Shown: in pieces, positions 18,525 to 27,106 of the stretch
Layout of the letters: each line of letters begins with the position of its first letter
How positions within the stretch are numbered: position 1 is the first letter of the stretch
Source of the DNA: Actinophytocola sp.
GTDB taxonomy: Bacteria > Actinomycetota > Actinomycetes > Mycobacteriales > Pseudonocardiaceae
NCBI RefSeq assembly: GCF_009379765.1
Contig: NZ_WHTD01000027.1
Span: 1 to 64,000 of the forward strand
Length of the DNA: 64,000 nucleotides
Direction: 5' to 3'
Position numbers and translations under genes: made by a program
The notes under the pieces: generated by a model
What the model was told of the DNA's origin: nothing
What the model saw: only the letters and a program-made list of their open reading frames with translations
Databases searched by the model: none

Positions 18525-19486
18525 CGCACGGCTCCTTCCGAGATGGCGGCCGGGCCGTCGGCGGTCAGGGACAGGAACGCGCCCTCGAGACCGACCGCGG
18601 TCACCTCGATGTCGCGAGCCTGCGGGAACGTGGCCAGCAGGGCACGCAACGTGGCGTCGGAGTCCGTGGCGGAGATCGACACCAGGTCGCCGCGGACCTC
18701 CACCTCGGACACCGCGGGCAGCATGCGGATCGCCCGGTCGGTGGCACCCGGGACGGCGGCGCGGATCATCCGGCCGGCCACCAGCGAGGTCACCTCGGCC
18801 ACCGAGCCGTCGGCGACGATGTGGCCGGCCCGCATCAGCACCACGCGGTCGGCGTAGTTCTCCGCCTCCTCGAGGTAGTGCGTAGCGAAGAGCACCGTGC
18901 GGCCGGACTCGGTGTAGCTGTGCATCGACCGCCAGAAGTCGCGGCGGCTCGCCACGTCCATCGCCGCGGTGGGCTCGTCCAGCACGAGCAGGTCGGGGTC
19001 GCTCACGAGCGCGACGGCGAACCGGACGCGCTGCTTCTGGCCACCGGAGAGCTTGTTGCACCGCCGGGCCGCCAGGTCCTCGATCCCGGCGCGGCGCAAC
19101 GCCTCCGTCACGGGCAGCGGCGCGCGGTGCAGCGACGCCACCATGGCGACGGTCTCGCCGACCGTGGCGTCGTCGAGCAACGCGCCGCCCTGGAGCATCG
19201 CACCGATCGAGCCGGCCGCGACCGCGTCGCGCGGGCTGGAGCCGAAAACGGTGACCGTGCCGGCGTCGGGCTTCGTGAGGCCCAGCAGCATGTCCACGGT
19301 CGTCGACTTGCCAGCCCCGTTCGGGCCGAGCAGCGCGACGACCTCGCCCGGCGCGATCGCCAGGTCCACCCCGTCGACCGCGCGTACCTGTCCGTAGTGC
19401 TTGCGCAGACCGGCCAGCATCACCGCGGCGCCCGTGGCGCCCGCGGCATCCCCACTGCCGGTCTGGGAGATCCGTGTCGTGTTCAC
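18521..19486 (-). CDS. ABC exporter ATP-binding protein (DrrA-like)
   Basis: This 321-residue ATPase shows Walker [12 protein letters not shown], signature NKLSGGQKQRVRFA, Walker B LLVLDEPTAAMD and the switch His in LFATHYLEEAE. It has a C-terminal extension as in DrrA. It is the first gene of the four-gene exporter/two-component operon. The start is uncertain: the GTG at 19486 (giving NTTRISQ after the start residue) is used, without a good ribosome site. Residues before the MLAGLRKHYG segment are not conserved. A possible operator lies at 19539-19560. Confidence 0.88.
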   Translation of the reverse strand: MNTTRISQTGSGDAAGATGAAVMLAGLRKHYGQVRAVDGVDLAIAPGEVVALLGPNGAGKSTTVDMLLGLTKPDAGTVTVFGSSPRDAVAAGSIGAMLQGGALLDDATVGETVAMVASLHRAPLPVTEALRRAGIEDLAARRCNKLSGGQKQRVRFAVALVSDPDLLVLDEPTAAMDVASRRDFWRSMHSYTESGRTVLFATHYLEEAENYADRVVLMRAGHIVADGSVAEVTSLVAGRMIRAAVPGATDRAIRMLPAVSEVEVRGDLVSISATDSDATLRALLATFPQARDIEVTAVGLEGAFLSLTADGPAAISEGAVR

Positions 19487-19538
19487 GACAACCACGATGC
19501 TCGCCGCGGCGGTGGGGAACGCAGGCCGAGCGTCACCA

Positions 19539-19560
19539 CCTGACCGTGACAAACGTCAGG
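19539..19560. promoter_or_regulatory. Possible response-regulator operator upstream of exporter/two-component operon
   Basis: CCTGAC and GTCAGG form an inverted repeat separated by 10 bases. The stretch contains a third TGAC half-site. It is the only symmetric element in the 89-base gap between glyS and the operon. Binding by the operon's NarL-type regulator is a guess based on position. Confidence 0.35.
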
Positions 19561-19575
19561 GGTCGGCGACGTATC

Positions 19576-20970
19576 TCAGCAGCCGATCAGCTGGCCGCCG
19601 AGATAGCGCTCGAGCTTGTCGACGGCCACCCGCTCCTGGGTCATGCTGTCCCGCTCCCGCACGGTGACGGCATGGTCGGCGAGCGAGTCGAAGTCGACGG
19701 TGACGCAGAACGGGGTGCCGATCTCGTCCTGGCGGCGGTAGCGGCGGCCGATGGCGCCGGCGTCGTCGAAGTCGACGTTCCAGTGCCGGCGCAGCGCGGT
19801 GGCGATGTCGCGGGCCTTCGGCGTGAGGTCGGCGTTGCGCGACAACGGAAGCACGGCCACCTTCACGGGCGCGAGCCGGCGGTCCAGGCTCAGCACCGCG
19901 CGCTTGTCCACGCCGCCTTTGGCGTTGGGCGCCTCGTCCTCCCGGTAGGCGTCGAGCAGGAACGCCATCAGCGGGCGCCCGACCCCGGCCGCCGGCTCGA
20001 TGACGAACGGCCGGTAGCGGGAGCTGGTCGCCTGGTCGAAGTACGACAGGTCGACCCCGGAGTGGTTGGTGTGCGTGGTGAGGTCGAAGTCCGTCCGGTT
20101 GGCGATGCCCTCGAGCTCACCCCACTCCAGACCGCCGAACCCGAACCGGTACTCGATGTCGACCGTGCGCTTGGCGTAGTGCGCGAGCTTCTCGGCCGGG
20201 TGTTCGTAGAGCCGCAGGTTCTCCGGGCGGATGCCCAGGTCGGTGTACCAGCGCAGCCGCTCGTCGATCCAGTACTGGTGCCATTCCTCGTCGCTGCCCG
20301 GCTCGACGAAGAACTCCATCTCCATCTGCTCGAACTCGCGGGTGCGGAAGATGAAGTTGCCCGGCGTGATCTCGTTGCGGAACGACTTGCCGATCTGCCC
20401 GATGCCGAACGGCGGCTTGCGCCGCGCGGTGGTCAGCACGTTCAGGAAGTTCACGAAGATGCCCTGCGCCGTCTCCGGCCGCAGGTAGTGCAGCCCCTCG
20501 TCGGACTCCACCGGGCCGAGGTGGGTCTTGAGCATCATGTTGAACTCGCGCGGCGGCGTGTACTCCCCCACCACCCCGCAGTTGGGGCACGGCACGGCCG
20601 ACAGGTCGTCCTCGCCCGCCGCCCCGCCCCCGCGCGCCACGAACTCCTCCGCGAGCTGGTCGGCGCGATACCGCCGGTGGCAGGCGGTGCACTCGACCAG
20701 CGGGTCGTGGAACGCCGTCACGTGCCCGGAGGCCGCCCACACCTGTTTGGGCAGGATCACCGACGAGTCGATGCCGACGACGTCCTCGCGGCGGTGCACC
20801 ATCGTGCGCCACCACTCACGCTTGATGTTGTCCTTGAGCTCGACCCCGAGCGGGCCGTAGTCCCAGGCAGAGCGGGTACCGCCGTAGATCTCCCCGCACG
20901 GGTAGACGAACCCGCGGCGCTTGCACAGGCTGACGACGGTCTCGACGGTCTCGACGCGATCGGCGGGCAT
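19576..20970 (-). CDS. glyS: Glycyl-tRNA synthetase (homodimeric class II)
   Basis: This 464-residue enzyme charges tRNA-Gly. Class II motif 2 appears as [20 protein letters not shown] and motif 3 as [18 protein letters not shown]. The catalytic domain also has [12 protein letters not shown]. The anticodon-binding domain covers the last 110 residues ([20 protein letters not shown]). A CTACH...CPNC zinc-like insertion is present around residues 100-140. The ATG at 20970 follows GGAG by 5 bases. As in mycobacteria, it is divergent from the smtB-like and zur genes, here with one small membrane-protein gene in between. Confidence 0.95.
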   Translation of the reverse strand: MPADRVETVETVVSLCKRRGFVYPCGEIYGGTRSAWDYGPLGVELKDNIKREWWRTMVHRREDVVGIDSSVILPKQVWAASGHVTAFHDPLVECTACHRRYRADQLAEEFVARGGGAAGEDDLSAVPCPNCGVVGEYTPPREFNMMLKTHLGPVESDEGLHYLRPETAQGIFVNFLNVLTTARRKPPFGIGQIGKSFRNEITPGNFIFRTREFEQMEMEFFVEPGSDEEWHQYWIDERLRWYTDLGIRPENLRLYEHPAEKLAHYAKRTVDIEYRFGFGGLEWGELEGIANRTDFDLTTHTNHSGVDLSYFDQATSSRYRPFVIEPAAGVGRPLMAFLLDAYREDEAPNAKGGVDKRAVLSLDRRLAPVKVAVLPLSRNADLTPKARDIATALRRHWNVDFDDAGAIGRRYRRQDEIGTPFCVTVDFDSLADHAVTVRERDSMTQERVAVDKLERYLGGQLIGC

Positions 20971-21156
20971 CGGCACTCCAACTGCTGCACGCTCGGGGCC
21001 AGGGCATTGAATAGGCACTCGGAGCAGCCCTCAGCGCGGTGACAGCCGCCAAAGCGTAGCCGGGAGCCTCGCTCCACGAACGGGTGATAAAACCGCCCAG
21101 CAGTACCAGGCTGGCGTTGCAGGCTGTAGTCGAAGGTGCGTCCATAAGGAGGATGT

Positions 21157-21438
21157 GTGCGCGAGAAACGCTCGATGAGAGCACCGCTGCTGTCCGGGAA
21201 CGGCCCACTCGCGCGGGTGCCACCGGTTGCCGTGTTCCTGGTCGTGGTGGCGGTGTTCGCGATCGGCATCATCGTCGGCGGCGCCACCGGTGCGCTGCTG
21301 CTGGGCCTGCTCGCGGCCGGCGTCGCGGTGCTGCTGGCGGCGACCTGGCAGGTACTCACCCCGGGCCAGCGCGCCGGCCGGGTGGTCGTGCTCGCCGTGC
21401 TGGTGGCGGTCGCGATCTCGGTACTCATGGCGAAATAA
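21157..21438 (+). CDS. Small membrane protein
   Basis: This 93-residue protein has a basic N-terminus and three hydrophobic segments (about residues 22-44, 45-65 and 73-91). The GTG at 21157 follows AAGGAGG by 4 bases, an excellent ribosome site. It sits between divergent glyS and the ArsR/Fur pair and may be the first gene of their transcript, 55 bases upstream of the ArsR start. No function is recognised. Confidence 0.8.
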   Translation: MREKRSMRAPLLSGNGPLARVPPVAVFLVVVAVFAIGIIVGGATGALLLGLLAAGVAVLLAATWQVLTPGQRAGRVVVLAVLVAVAISVLMAK

Positions 21439-21455
21439 CGGGCGCCGTGGGATGT

Positions 21456-21476
21456 TGAACACGGTAACCACTATCA
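21456..21476. promoter_or_regulatory. Possible metal-regulator operator upstream of ArsR/Zur genes
   Basis: A 21-base element is symmetric at TGA...TCA and GGT-A-ACC around position 21466. The remaining positions do not match. It lies just upstream of the ribosome site of the ArsR gene. Autoregulation by SmtB-type proteins is known, but the symmetry here is weak. Confidence 0.35.
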
Positions 21477-21493
21477 CCGGGAGGGTGACCGCC

Positions 21494-21871
21494 GTGACCT
21501 CGGACGCCGTGTCGGACGCCGTGTCACCGGTCGGCGAGCACGAGCCCGACCGTCCCTCGGTCACCGCCGGTGCCACGAGACCGGGGCCGTCGCTGATCGC
21601 GGCCGGTGACCTGCTGCGCGCGCTGGCCGCCCCGGTCCGCATCGCCATCGTGCTGGAGCTGCGGGAGGCCGACCGCTGCGTGCACGAGCTGGTCGAGTCC
21701 CTCGGCGTGGCCCAGCCGCTGATCAGCCAGCACCTGCGGGTGCTCAAGGCGGCGGGCGTCGTGCACGGCGAGCGGCACGGCCGCGAGGTGGTCTACCGGC
21801 TGGTCGACGAGCACCTGGCGCACATCGTGGTGGACGCCGTCACCCACGTCGAGGAGGGGGTCGCCCGGTGA
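21494..21871 (+). CDS. ArsR/SmtB-family zinc-responsive repressor
   Basis: This 125-residue winged-helix regulator has recognition helix LGVAQPLISQHLRVLKAAG. The alpha-5 zinc site of SmtB is intact: D105-x-H107-x10-H118-x2-E121. C62 in ADRCVHEL stands where alpha-3-site ligands occur. The GTG at 21494 is chosen because GGGAGGG precedes it by 8 bases. An ATG at 21452 is also in frame. Its stop overlaps the next gene (GTGA). This gene plus zur, divergent from glyS, matches mycobacterial Rv2358-Rv2359, where zinc releases the ArsR protein from the shared promoter. Confidence 0.9.
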   Translation: MTSDAVSDAVSPVGEHEPDRPSVTAGATRPGPSLIAAGDLLRALAAPVRIAIVLELREADRCVHELVESLGVAQPLISQHLRVLKAAGVVHGERHGREVVYRLVDEHLAHIVVDAVTHVEEGVAR

Positions 21872-22284
21872 ACACCGACCGTTCCTCGCCGACCGTGCCC
21901 GGCCGCCGGTCGACCAAACAACGCGCCGCCGTCGCGAGCCTGCTCGAGCAGCTCGACGAGTTCCGCTCCGCCCAGGAGCTGCACGAGGAGCTGCGCACCC
22001 GTGGCGAGGGCATCGGCCTCACCACCGTCTACCGCACGCTGCAGTCGCTGGCCGACGCCGGCGAGGTCGACATGCTCCGCATCGACAGCGGCGAGGCCGC
22101 CTACCGGCGCTGCTCGAGCCACCACCATCACCACCTGGTGTGTCGCGCCTGCGGCCGCACGGTCGAGGTCGAGGGCCCCGCCGTGGAGAAGTGGGCGGAG
22201 AAGATCGCCGCGGAGAACGGCTTCTCCGAGGTCAGCCACACCGTCGAGGTCTTCGGCACCTGCGCGGCCTGCTGCCCGCGCTGA
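21868..22284 (+). CDS. zur: Fur-family zinc uptake regulator Zur (FurB)
   Basis: This 138-residue protein has the Fur winged helix (residues 12-80, with GLTTVYRTLQSLADAG). A His-rich segment SSHHHHHLVCRACG supplies metal ligands and one CxxC. A second Cys pair, CAACC, is at the end, and together they make the structural zinc site. It represses zinc-uptake genes when zinc is plentiful. The GTG overlaps the ArsR stop by four bases, so the two zinc sensors are made together. A strong terminator follows at 22296. Confidence 0.93.
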   Translation: MNTDRSSPTVPGRRSTKQRAAVASLLEQLDEFRSAQELHEELRTRGEGIGLTTVYRTLQSLADAGEVDMLRIDSGEAAYRRCSSHHHHHLVCRACGRTVEVEGPAVEKWAEKIAAENGFSEVSHTVEVFGTCAACCPR

Positions 22285-22295
22285 GCGGCCAGGAC

Positions 22296-22331
22296 GGCGC
22301 CCGGCCGCGGGTGCGGACGCGGCCGGGCGCC
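22296..22331. terminator. Perfect 14-bp hairpin terminator between zur and bglC
   Basis: The arms at 22296-22309 (GGCGCCCGGCCGCG) and 22318-22331 are perfect complements around an 8-base loop. TTGTT follows on the plus strand. The two flanking genes are convergent, so it probably stops transcription from both sides. Confidence 0.85.
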
Positions 22332-22345
22332 TTGTTACCCCCTGG

Positions 22346-23770
22346 TCATTCGGCGGCCAAACCGCCCTGGGCGATCACGCCCGCGTACCAGCGCGCGCTC
22401 TCCTTCACCGTTCGGCGCTGGGTCTCGAAGTCCACGTGCACCAGGCCGAACCGCTTCGCGTAACCCTCCGCCCACTCGAGGTTGTCCAGCAGCGACCAGC
22501 AGAAGTAGCCGCGCAGGTCGACCCCGTGGCGGATCGCGGCGTGCGCGGCCCGCAGGTGCCCGTCGACATAGGCGATCCGGTCGTTGTCCCGCACGACGCC
22601 GTCCTCGCCCAGGACGTCGGGATAGGCCGCGCCGTTCTCCGTGATGTACAGCGGCAGCCGGGGATACTCGTCGTGCAGCCGAACGAGGAGATCGGTCAGC
22701 CCGTCCGGCTGCACCTCCCAGCCCACGTCCGTGCGCGGCCGGCCGCTGAGCAGGAACCGCACGCCCTCGACGCCCACCCACTCGGTCGGCGCCGGGTCGG
22801 GATCGACCGGCGCGGCCACGAGCAGGGCCCGGTAGTAGTTCACGCCCAGCAGGTCGATCGGCGCCCCGATCACCGACAGGTCGCCGTCCCGCACGAGCGC
22901 CGGCAACCCGTACGGGGTCAGGTCGTCCAGCACGTCCGCCGGGTACGCGCCACGCAGCACCGGGTCCAGGAACACCCGGTTCTGCAGCCCGTCGACCCGG
23001 CGCGCGGCGTCCTCGTCGGCCGGCGAGGCCGCCCGCACGGGGAACAGGTTCAGCGTGATCCCCGCCGGCACGTCCGGCGCGAACGAGCGGATCCGCTCCA
23101 TGGCGAGCCCGTGCCCGAGCAGCAGGTGGTGCACCGCCGCGACCGCCGCCGACGGCGACGTCACCCCCGGCGCGTGCCGGCCCGAGGCGTAGCCGGCGAA
23201 CGCCGAGCACCACGGCTCGTTGAGCGTCTGCCAGCCCGCCACCCGGTCACCGAGCCTGCGCACCACCGACTCGGCGTACTCGGCGAACCGGAACGCGGTG
23301 TCCCGCGACGCCCAGCCGCCCGAGTCCTCCAGCGCCTGCGGCAGGTCCCAGTGGTAGAGCGTCGCCCACGGCGAGATGCCCGCCGCCAGCAACCGGTCCA
23401 CCAGCCGGTCGTAGAAGTCCAGCCCGCGCTCGTTCTCCGGCCCGCCGGACGGCCGCACCCGGGGCCAGGCCACCGAGAACCGGTACGCGCCGAGGCCCAA
23501 CGTGGACATCAGCGCGACGTCGTCGCGGAACCGGCGGTAGTGGTCGGCCGCCGGCTCACCCGTGTCACCGTTCGCGACCGCGCCGGGACGGCGGCAGAAC
23601 TCGTCCCAGATCGAGTCGGTCCGACCGTCCACAGTGGTCGCACCCTCGATCTGGAACGACGCCGTCGCCGCACCCCACACGAACCCGGTTGGAAAGCGCA
23701 GCGAGACGGACTCCGCTGACCGGCCCACCGACGACGGCACGGTCGACGGCATGGACGATGGCACTGACAT
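22346..23770 (-). CDS. bglC: GH1 beta-glucosidase (BglC-type)
   Basis: This 474-residue retaining beta-glucosidase has acid/base E185 in TLNEPW and nucleophile E378 in YITENG. It also has FVWGAATASFQIEGA at the start of the barrel and CWSLLDNLEWAEGY near the end. There is no signal peptide, so it hydrolyses imported cellobiose and cello-oligosaccharides in the cytosol. The ATG at 23770 is 2 bases after the permease stop and follows AAGGGG. It closes the cebEFG operon, as in Streptomyces. The first 24 residues are Ser/Pro-rich and not conserved. Confidence 0.93.
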   Translation of the reverse strand: MSVPSSMPSTVPSSVGRSAESVSLRFPTGFVWGAATASFQIEGATTVDGRTDSIWDEFCRRPGAVANGDTGEPAADHYRRFRDDVALMSTLGLGAYRFSVAWPRVRPSGGPENERGLDFYDRLVDRLLAAGISPWATLYHWDLPQALEDSGGWASRDTAFRFAEYAESVVRRLGDRVAGWQTLNEPWCSAFAGYASGRHAPGVTSPSAAVAAVHHLLLGHGLAMERIRSFAPDVPAGITLNLFPVRAASPADEDAARRVDGLQNRVFLDPVLRGAYPADVLDDLTPYGLPALVRDGDLSVIGAPIDLLGVNYYRALLVAAPVDPDPAPTEWVGVEGVRFLLSGRPRTDVGWEVQPDGLTDLLVRLHDEYPRLPLYITENGAAYPDVLGEDGVVRDNDRIAYVDGHLRAAHAAIRHGVDLRGYFCWSLLDNLEWAEGYAKRFGLVHVDFETQRRTVKESARWYAGVIAQGGLAAE

Positions 23771-23772
23771 GG

Positions 23773-24639
23773 TCACCCCTTCACGGCGCCTTGCATGATC
23801 CCGGCCACGATCTGGCGGCCGAGCACGATGAAAACGATCAGGATCGGAATGGTCGCCAGCGTGGTCCCGGCGAGCACGAGCGAGTAGTCGACGTAGAAGC
23901 CGCTCTGCAGCCGCTCCAGCGCGAGCTGCACGGTCGGGTTGTCCGCGTTGAGCACCACCAGCGGCCACAGGAAGTCGTTCCAGGACGTCATGAACGTGAA
24001 CATCCCGAGGAACGCGGCGGCCGGCCGCACCGCCGGCAGGCACACGTGCCAGTAGACCCGGATCATCGAGCAACCGTCCACTCTGGCCGCTTCGATCAGC
24101 TCGTAGGGCACCACCTGCATCGTGTACTGGCGCATCCAGAACACGCCGATCGCGGTGACGAGGTTCGGCACGATCACCGCCTGCAGCTCACCTGCCCAGC
24201 CGAACTCGGCCATCGCCATGTACAGCGGGATGATCCCGAGCTGCGTGGGCACCGCGAGCGTCGCGACCACCACCAGGAACAACGCGTTGCGGCCGCGGAA
24301 GCGCAGCTTGGCGAAGGCGAACCCGGCCAGGGTCGAGAACAGCACCGTGGTGAGCGTGACCGTGCCGGACACGACGATGCTGTTGCCCAGCGCCTTCCAG
24401 AACGGCACCGAGTCGAACACCCGCGCCGCGTTGGACAGGAAGTTCCCGCCCGGCAGCAGCGGCGGCACCTGCTCGGCGAGCATCGAGCTGTCCCGGCTCG
24501 ACACCAGGAACGACCAGTAGAACGGGAAGATCGAGCCCACCAGGAACGCGATCAGCAGGCCGTACACCCAGAACCTGGCCCGCCGCGCACCCGTGGCGTC
24601 CACCGTCCGCCGCCGAACGGCGACCGAGAGGGCACTCAT
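23773..24639 (-). CDS. cebG: Cello-oligosaccharide ABC permease (CebG-like)
   Basis: This 288-residue MalG-type permease has six membrane segments. The cytoplasmic EAA loop ELIEAARVDGCSMIRVYWHV contacts the ATPase. The ATG at 24639 overlaps the CebF stop (ATGA). The operon lacks an ATPase gene. In Streptomyces the shared MsiK ATPase serves CebEFG, and the same is likely here. The substrate assignment rests on operon content and CebR boxes. Confidence 0.87.
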   Translation of the reverse strand: MSALSVAVRRRTVDATGARRARFWVYGLLIAFLVGSIFPFYWSFLVSSRDSSMLAEQVPPLLPGGNFLSNAARVFDSVPFWKALGNSIVVSGTVTLTTVLFSTLAGFAFAKLRFRGRNALFLVVVATLAVPTQLGIIPLYMAMAEFGWAGELQAVIVPNLVTAIGVFWMRQYTMQVVPYELIEAARVDGCSMIRVYWHVCLPAVRPAAAFLGMFTFMTSWNDFLWPLVVLNADNPTVQLALERLQSGFYVDYSLVLAGTTLATIPILIVFIVLGRQIVAGIMQGAVKG

Positions 24640-25661
24640 CGCGAACCGCCCTCGATGGACCCCGTCGACGCCAGCCGGCGGGTCAGCAGGAAGTTGGCCA
24701 ACGCGACCACGATGATCAGCAGGAACAGCACCCAGGCGATCGCCGAGGCGTAGCCGAGATGCTGCGTCTCGAACGCCATCTGGTACATGTACAGCGTGAT
24801 CGTCTGGAACTGGTTGGACGATCCGCCGTTGTTCGACCCGGGCAGCGCGTCGAACAGCTTGGGCTCGGTGAAGATCTGCATCCCGCCGATGGTCGAGGTG
24901 ACCACCACGAAGATCAGCGTCGGCCGCAGCAACGGCAGCGTGACGCTGACGAACCGCCGCACCGCGCCCGCGCCGTCGATCATCGCGGCCTCGTGGATGT
25001 CGCGCGGGATCGCCTTCATCGCGGCCAGCACGATCAGCGCGTTGTAGCCGGTCCACCGCCAGTTCACCATGATCGCGATCGCGATGTGCGAGGCGAACCT
25101 GTTGGCCTGCCAGTCGATCCGGTCGAGCCCGAGGAGCTCCAGCATCCCGTTGACGAGCCCGTAGTTGGGCCCGAACAGGTTGGCGAAGATGATGCCGAGC
25201 GCGACCAGGCTCGCGACGTAGGGCAGCAGCACACCCACCCGCCACGCGGTGGGCATGCGCAGCCGGGAGTTCAGCAGCGCCGCCAGCAGCACCGCGATGA
25301 CGACCTGCGGACCGGTCGACAGCGCGAAGATGCTGATCGTGTTGACGAGCGCGTTCCAGAACTGGGCGTCGCCGAGCAGCGTCGCGTAGTTGGCGAGCCC
25401 CACGAACGTGCTCTCGACGTCGAGCAGGTCGCGGTCGAACAGCGACAGGTAGGACGTGTACAGCAGCGGGAACAGTCCCACCACACCGAACAGGATGAAG
25501 AACGGCGCGATGTAGAGGTAGGGCGACCACGTCACGTCGGCCACGCTCAGCCGCTGCCGCCAGGTCAGCCGCGGCCCGCGCGGCGGGGGCGGGGCGGGTG
25601 CCGCCCTGCTCGGCACCCGCCCCGGGTCCGTGTCGGCCGGGCCGACGATCGGACCAGCCAT
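24636..25661 (-). CDS. cebF: Cello-oligosaccharide ABC permease (CebF-like)
   Basis: This 341-residue MalF-type permease has a Pro/Arg-rich cytosolic N-terminus (about 35 residues) and six membrane segments. The EAA loop reads DIHEAAMIDGAGAVRRFVSV. The ATG at 25661 shares its A with the stop of the binding-protein gene (TGATG). With CebG it forms the membrane channel for sugars delivered by the lipoprotein CebE. Confidence 0.87.
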   Translation of the reverse strand: MAGPIVGPADTDPGRVPSRAAPAPPPPRGPRLTWRQRLSVADVTWSPYLYIAPFFILFGVVGLFPLLYTSYLSLFDRDLLDVESTFVGLANYATLLGDAQFWNALVNTISIFALSTGPQVVIAVLLAALLNSRLRMPTAWRVGVLLPYVASLVALGIIFANLFGPNYGLVNGMLELLGLDRIDWQANRFASHIAIAIMVNWRWTGYNALIVLAAMKAIPRDIHEAAMIDGAGAVRRFVSVTLPLLRPTLIFVVVTSTIGGMQIFTEPKLFDALPGSNNGGSSNQFQTITLYMYQMAFETQHLGYASAIAWVLFLLIIVVALANFLLTRRLASTGSIEGGSR

Positions 25662-26953
25662 CAGCCAACGATCCTCTTGGCGGCCTCCACCGCCTGATCC
25701 CAGCCGTCCTCGGGCGACTTGCCCTGCTCGACGGCTTGCAGCGCCGTCTTCGTGGCGTTCTCCTGGATCTTGCCGTCGCCGGGGCCCTTGTACTGCGCCT
25801 GACCGACCTTCTGTGCCTGGGCGGCGAACAGCTCGCCGACCTTGACGTCACCGAAGTAGTCGTTGGTGGTGTTCAGCAGCTCCGGCGAGGACAGCGCCTC
25901 GACCTGGCTGGGGAAGTTGCCGGTCTTCTGAAAGGCCTTGATCTGCTGCTCCGGCGCGGTCAGCCAGGCGGCGAGCTCGGCGGCCTCCTTCGGGTGCTGG
26001 CTCTGCTTGGGCACGGCGAGGAACGAGCCGCCCCAGTTGCCACCGCCACCGGGGAACGCGTCGGTGACCGCCCACTTGCCCGCGTTGGCCGCGCCCGCCT
26101 GCTCCTTGACCACGCCGAGCATCCACGACGGGCAGGTCTTGGTGGCGAACGCGCCCTGCTTGAACCCGGTGTTCCACTCAGGACTGAACGCGACCAGCTT
26201 CGCGGTCTGGCCGTTGTTCCCGGCCTCGGTCACCTGGTCCCAGTTCTCCTTGATGTCCGGGTTGGACTCGATGGCGAGCTTGTCGTCCTTGTCGATGTAG
26301 CCGGTCTCGAGCTGGTTCTGCATGGCGTTGAAGATCTGCGAGGTCGAGTCGAACCACGCCTTGCCGGTCTTCTCGACGTAGGTGTCACCGGCCGCGAAGT
26401 AGGAGTCCCAGCTCTCGAACAGCGGCTTGACCGACTCGGGGTCCGCCGGCAGGCCGGCCGCTTCGAGCAGGTCCTTGCGGTAGCACATGGCGAGCGGTCC
26501 GATGTCGGTGCCGTAGCCGATCCACGTGCCGTCCTTGGCCACCCCCGACTGGTACTTCCAGTCCAGCCAGCGGTCCGGCTTCGCGTCCGCCGGGCCGATG
26601 TCGGCCAGGTCGTTGAACAGCTGCGGCTTGTCGATGACGTCGGGCAGGTGGGCCTCCTCGATGGCGACCACGTCCTCCAGACCGGAGTTGGCCGCGAGCT
26701 TGGTGAGCAGCTGCTGGTGGTACGCGCCGCCCTCGCCCGTCTTGTGATGGGTGATGGTGATGTTCGGGTGCAGGTCCTGGTACTGGGTGAGCAGGTCCTC
26801 GTAGCCGAACTCGGTGAACGTGCCGATGGTGAGCTCGATCTGGCCCCCGTCGCCGGGGTCACCACTGGATCCTTCTTCGCCACAGGCGGCTAGGCCGGCC
26901 ACCGCGGCAAGGGCGATCGCACCGGCTAACACCCTTGTTTGCTGTCGTCGCAC
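25661..26953 (-). CDS. cebE: Cello-oligosaccharide-binding lipoprotein (CebE-like)
   Basis: This 430-residue extracellular solute-binding protein (family 1) has a lipoprotein signal. The VRRQQTR start and hydrophobic stretch end in the lipobox LAAC with lipidated C24. The mature protein has the usual binding-protein features (ELTIGTFTEFG, YHQQLLTKLAANSG, AAELAAWLTAPEQQIKAFQ). The GTG at 26953 follows AAGGGA by 8 bases. It is the first gene of the operon, and a perfect palindrome lies 25 bases upstream of the start. Cellobiose or cellotriose specificity is inferred from the operon. Confidence 0.9.
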   Translation of the reverse strand: MRRQQTRVLAGAIALAAVAGLAACGEEGSSGDPGDGGQIELTIGTFTEFGYEDLLTQYQDLHPNITITHHKTGEGGAYHQQLLTKLAANSGLEDVVAIEEAHLPDVIDKPQLFNDLADIGPADAKPDRWLDWKYQSGVAKDGTWIGYGTDIGPLAMCYRKDLLEAAGLPADPESVKPLFESWDSYFAAGDTYVEKTGKAWFDSTSQIFNAMQNQLETGYIDKDDKLAIESNPDIKENWDQVTEAGNNGQTAKLVAFSPEWNTGFKQGAFATKTCPSWMLGVVKEQAGAANAGKWAVTDAFPGGGGNWGGSFLAVPKQSQHPKEAAELAAWLTAPEQQIKAFQKTGNFPSQVEALSSPELLNTTNDYFGDVKVGELFAAQAQKVGQAQYKGPGDGKIQENATKTALQAVEQGKSPEDGWDQAVEAAKRIVG

Positions 26954-26977
26954 GTCAGTTGTCCCTTGCTGACTCGT

Positions 26978-26997
26978 TTCTGGGAGCGCTCCCAGAA
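26978..26997. promoter_or_regulatory. CebR-type operator in front of cebE
   Basis: A perfect 20-base palindrome TTCTGGGAGCGCTCCCAGAA contains TGGGAGCGCTCCCA, the binding site known for Streptomyces CebR. It sits 25 bases upstream of the cebE start, placed to block its promoter. Confidence 0.9.
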
Positions 26998-27070
26998 TGG
27001 GAGCCTTGAGTGTGTTCCCGGTCTCCATGGGCTGTCAAGGAGAAGTCCGGTCCCGTTGACTCAATCGTTA

Positions 27071-27082
27071 GGGAGCGCTCCC
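27071..27082. promoter_or_regulatory. Second CebR-type operator in front of cebR
   Basis: GGGAGCGCTCCC, flanked by A and AGAA, is a near copy of the cebE operator 93 bases away. It lies 24 bases upstream of the cebR GTG and overlaps its -35 area. This suggests autoregulation. A -10-like TACACT follows at 27095-27100. Confidence 0.85.
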
Positions 27083-27106
27083 AGAACGGCTCGCTACACT
27101 CACGCC

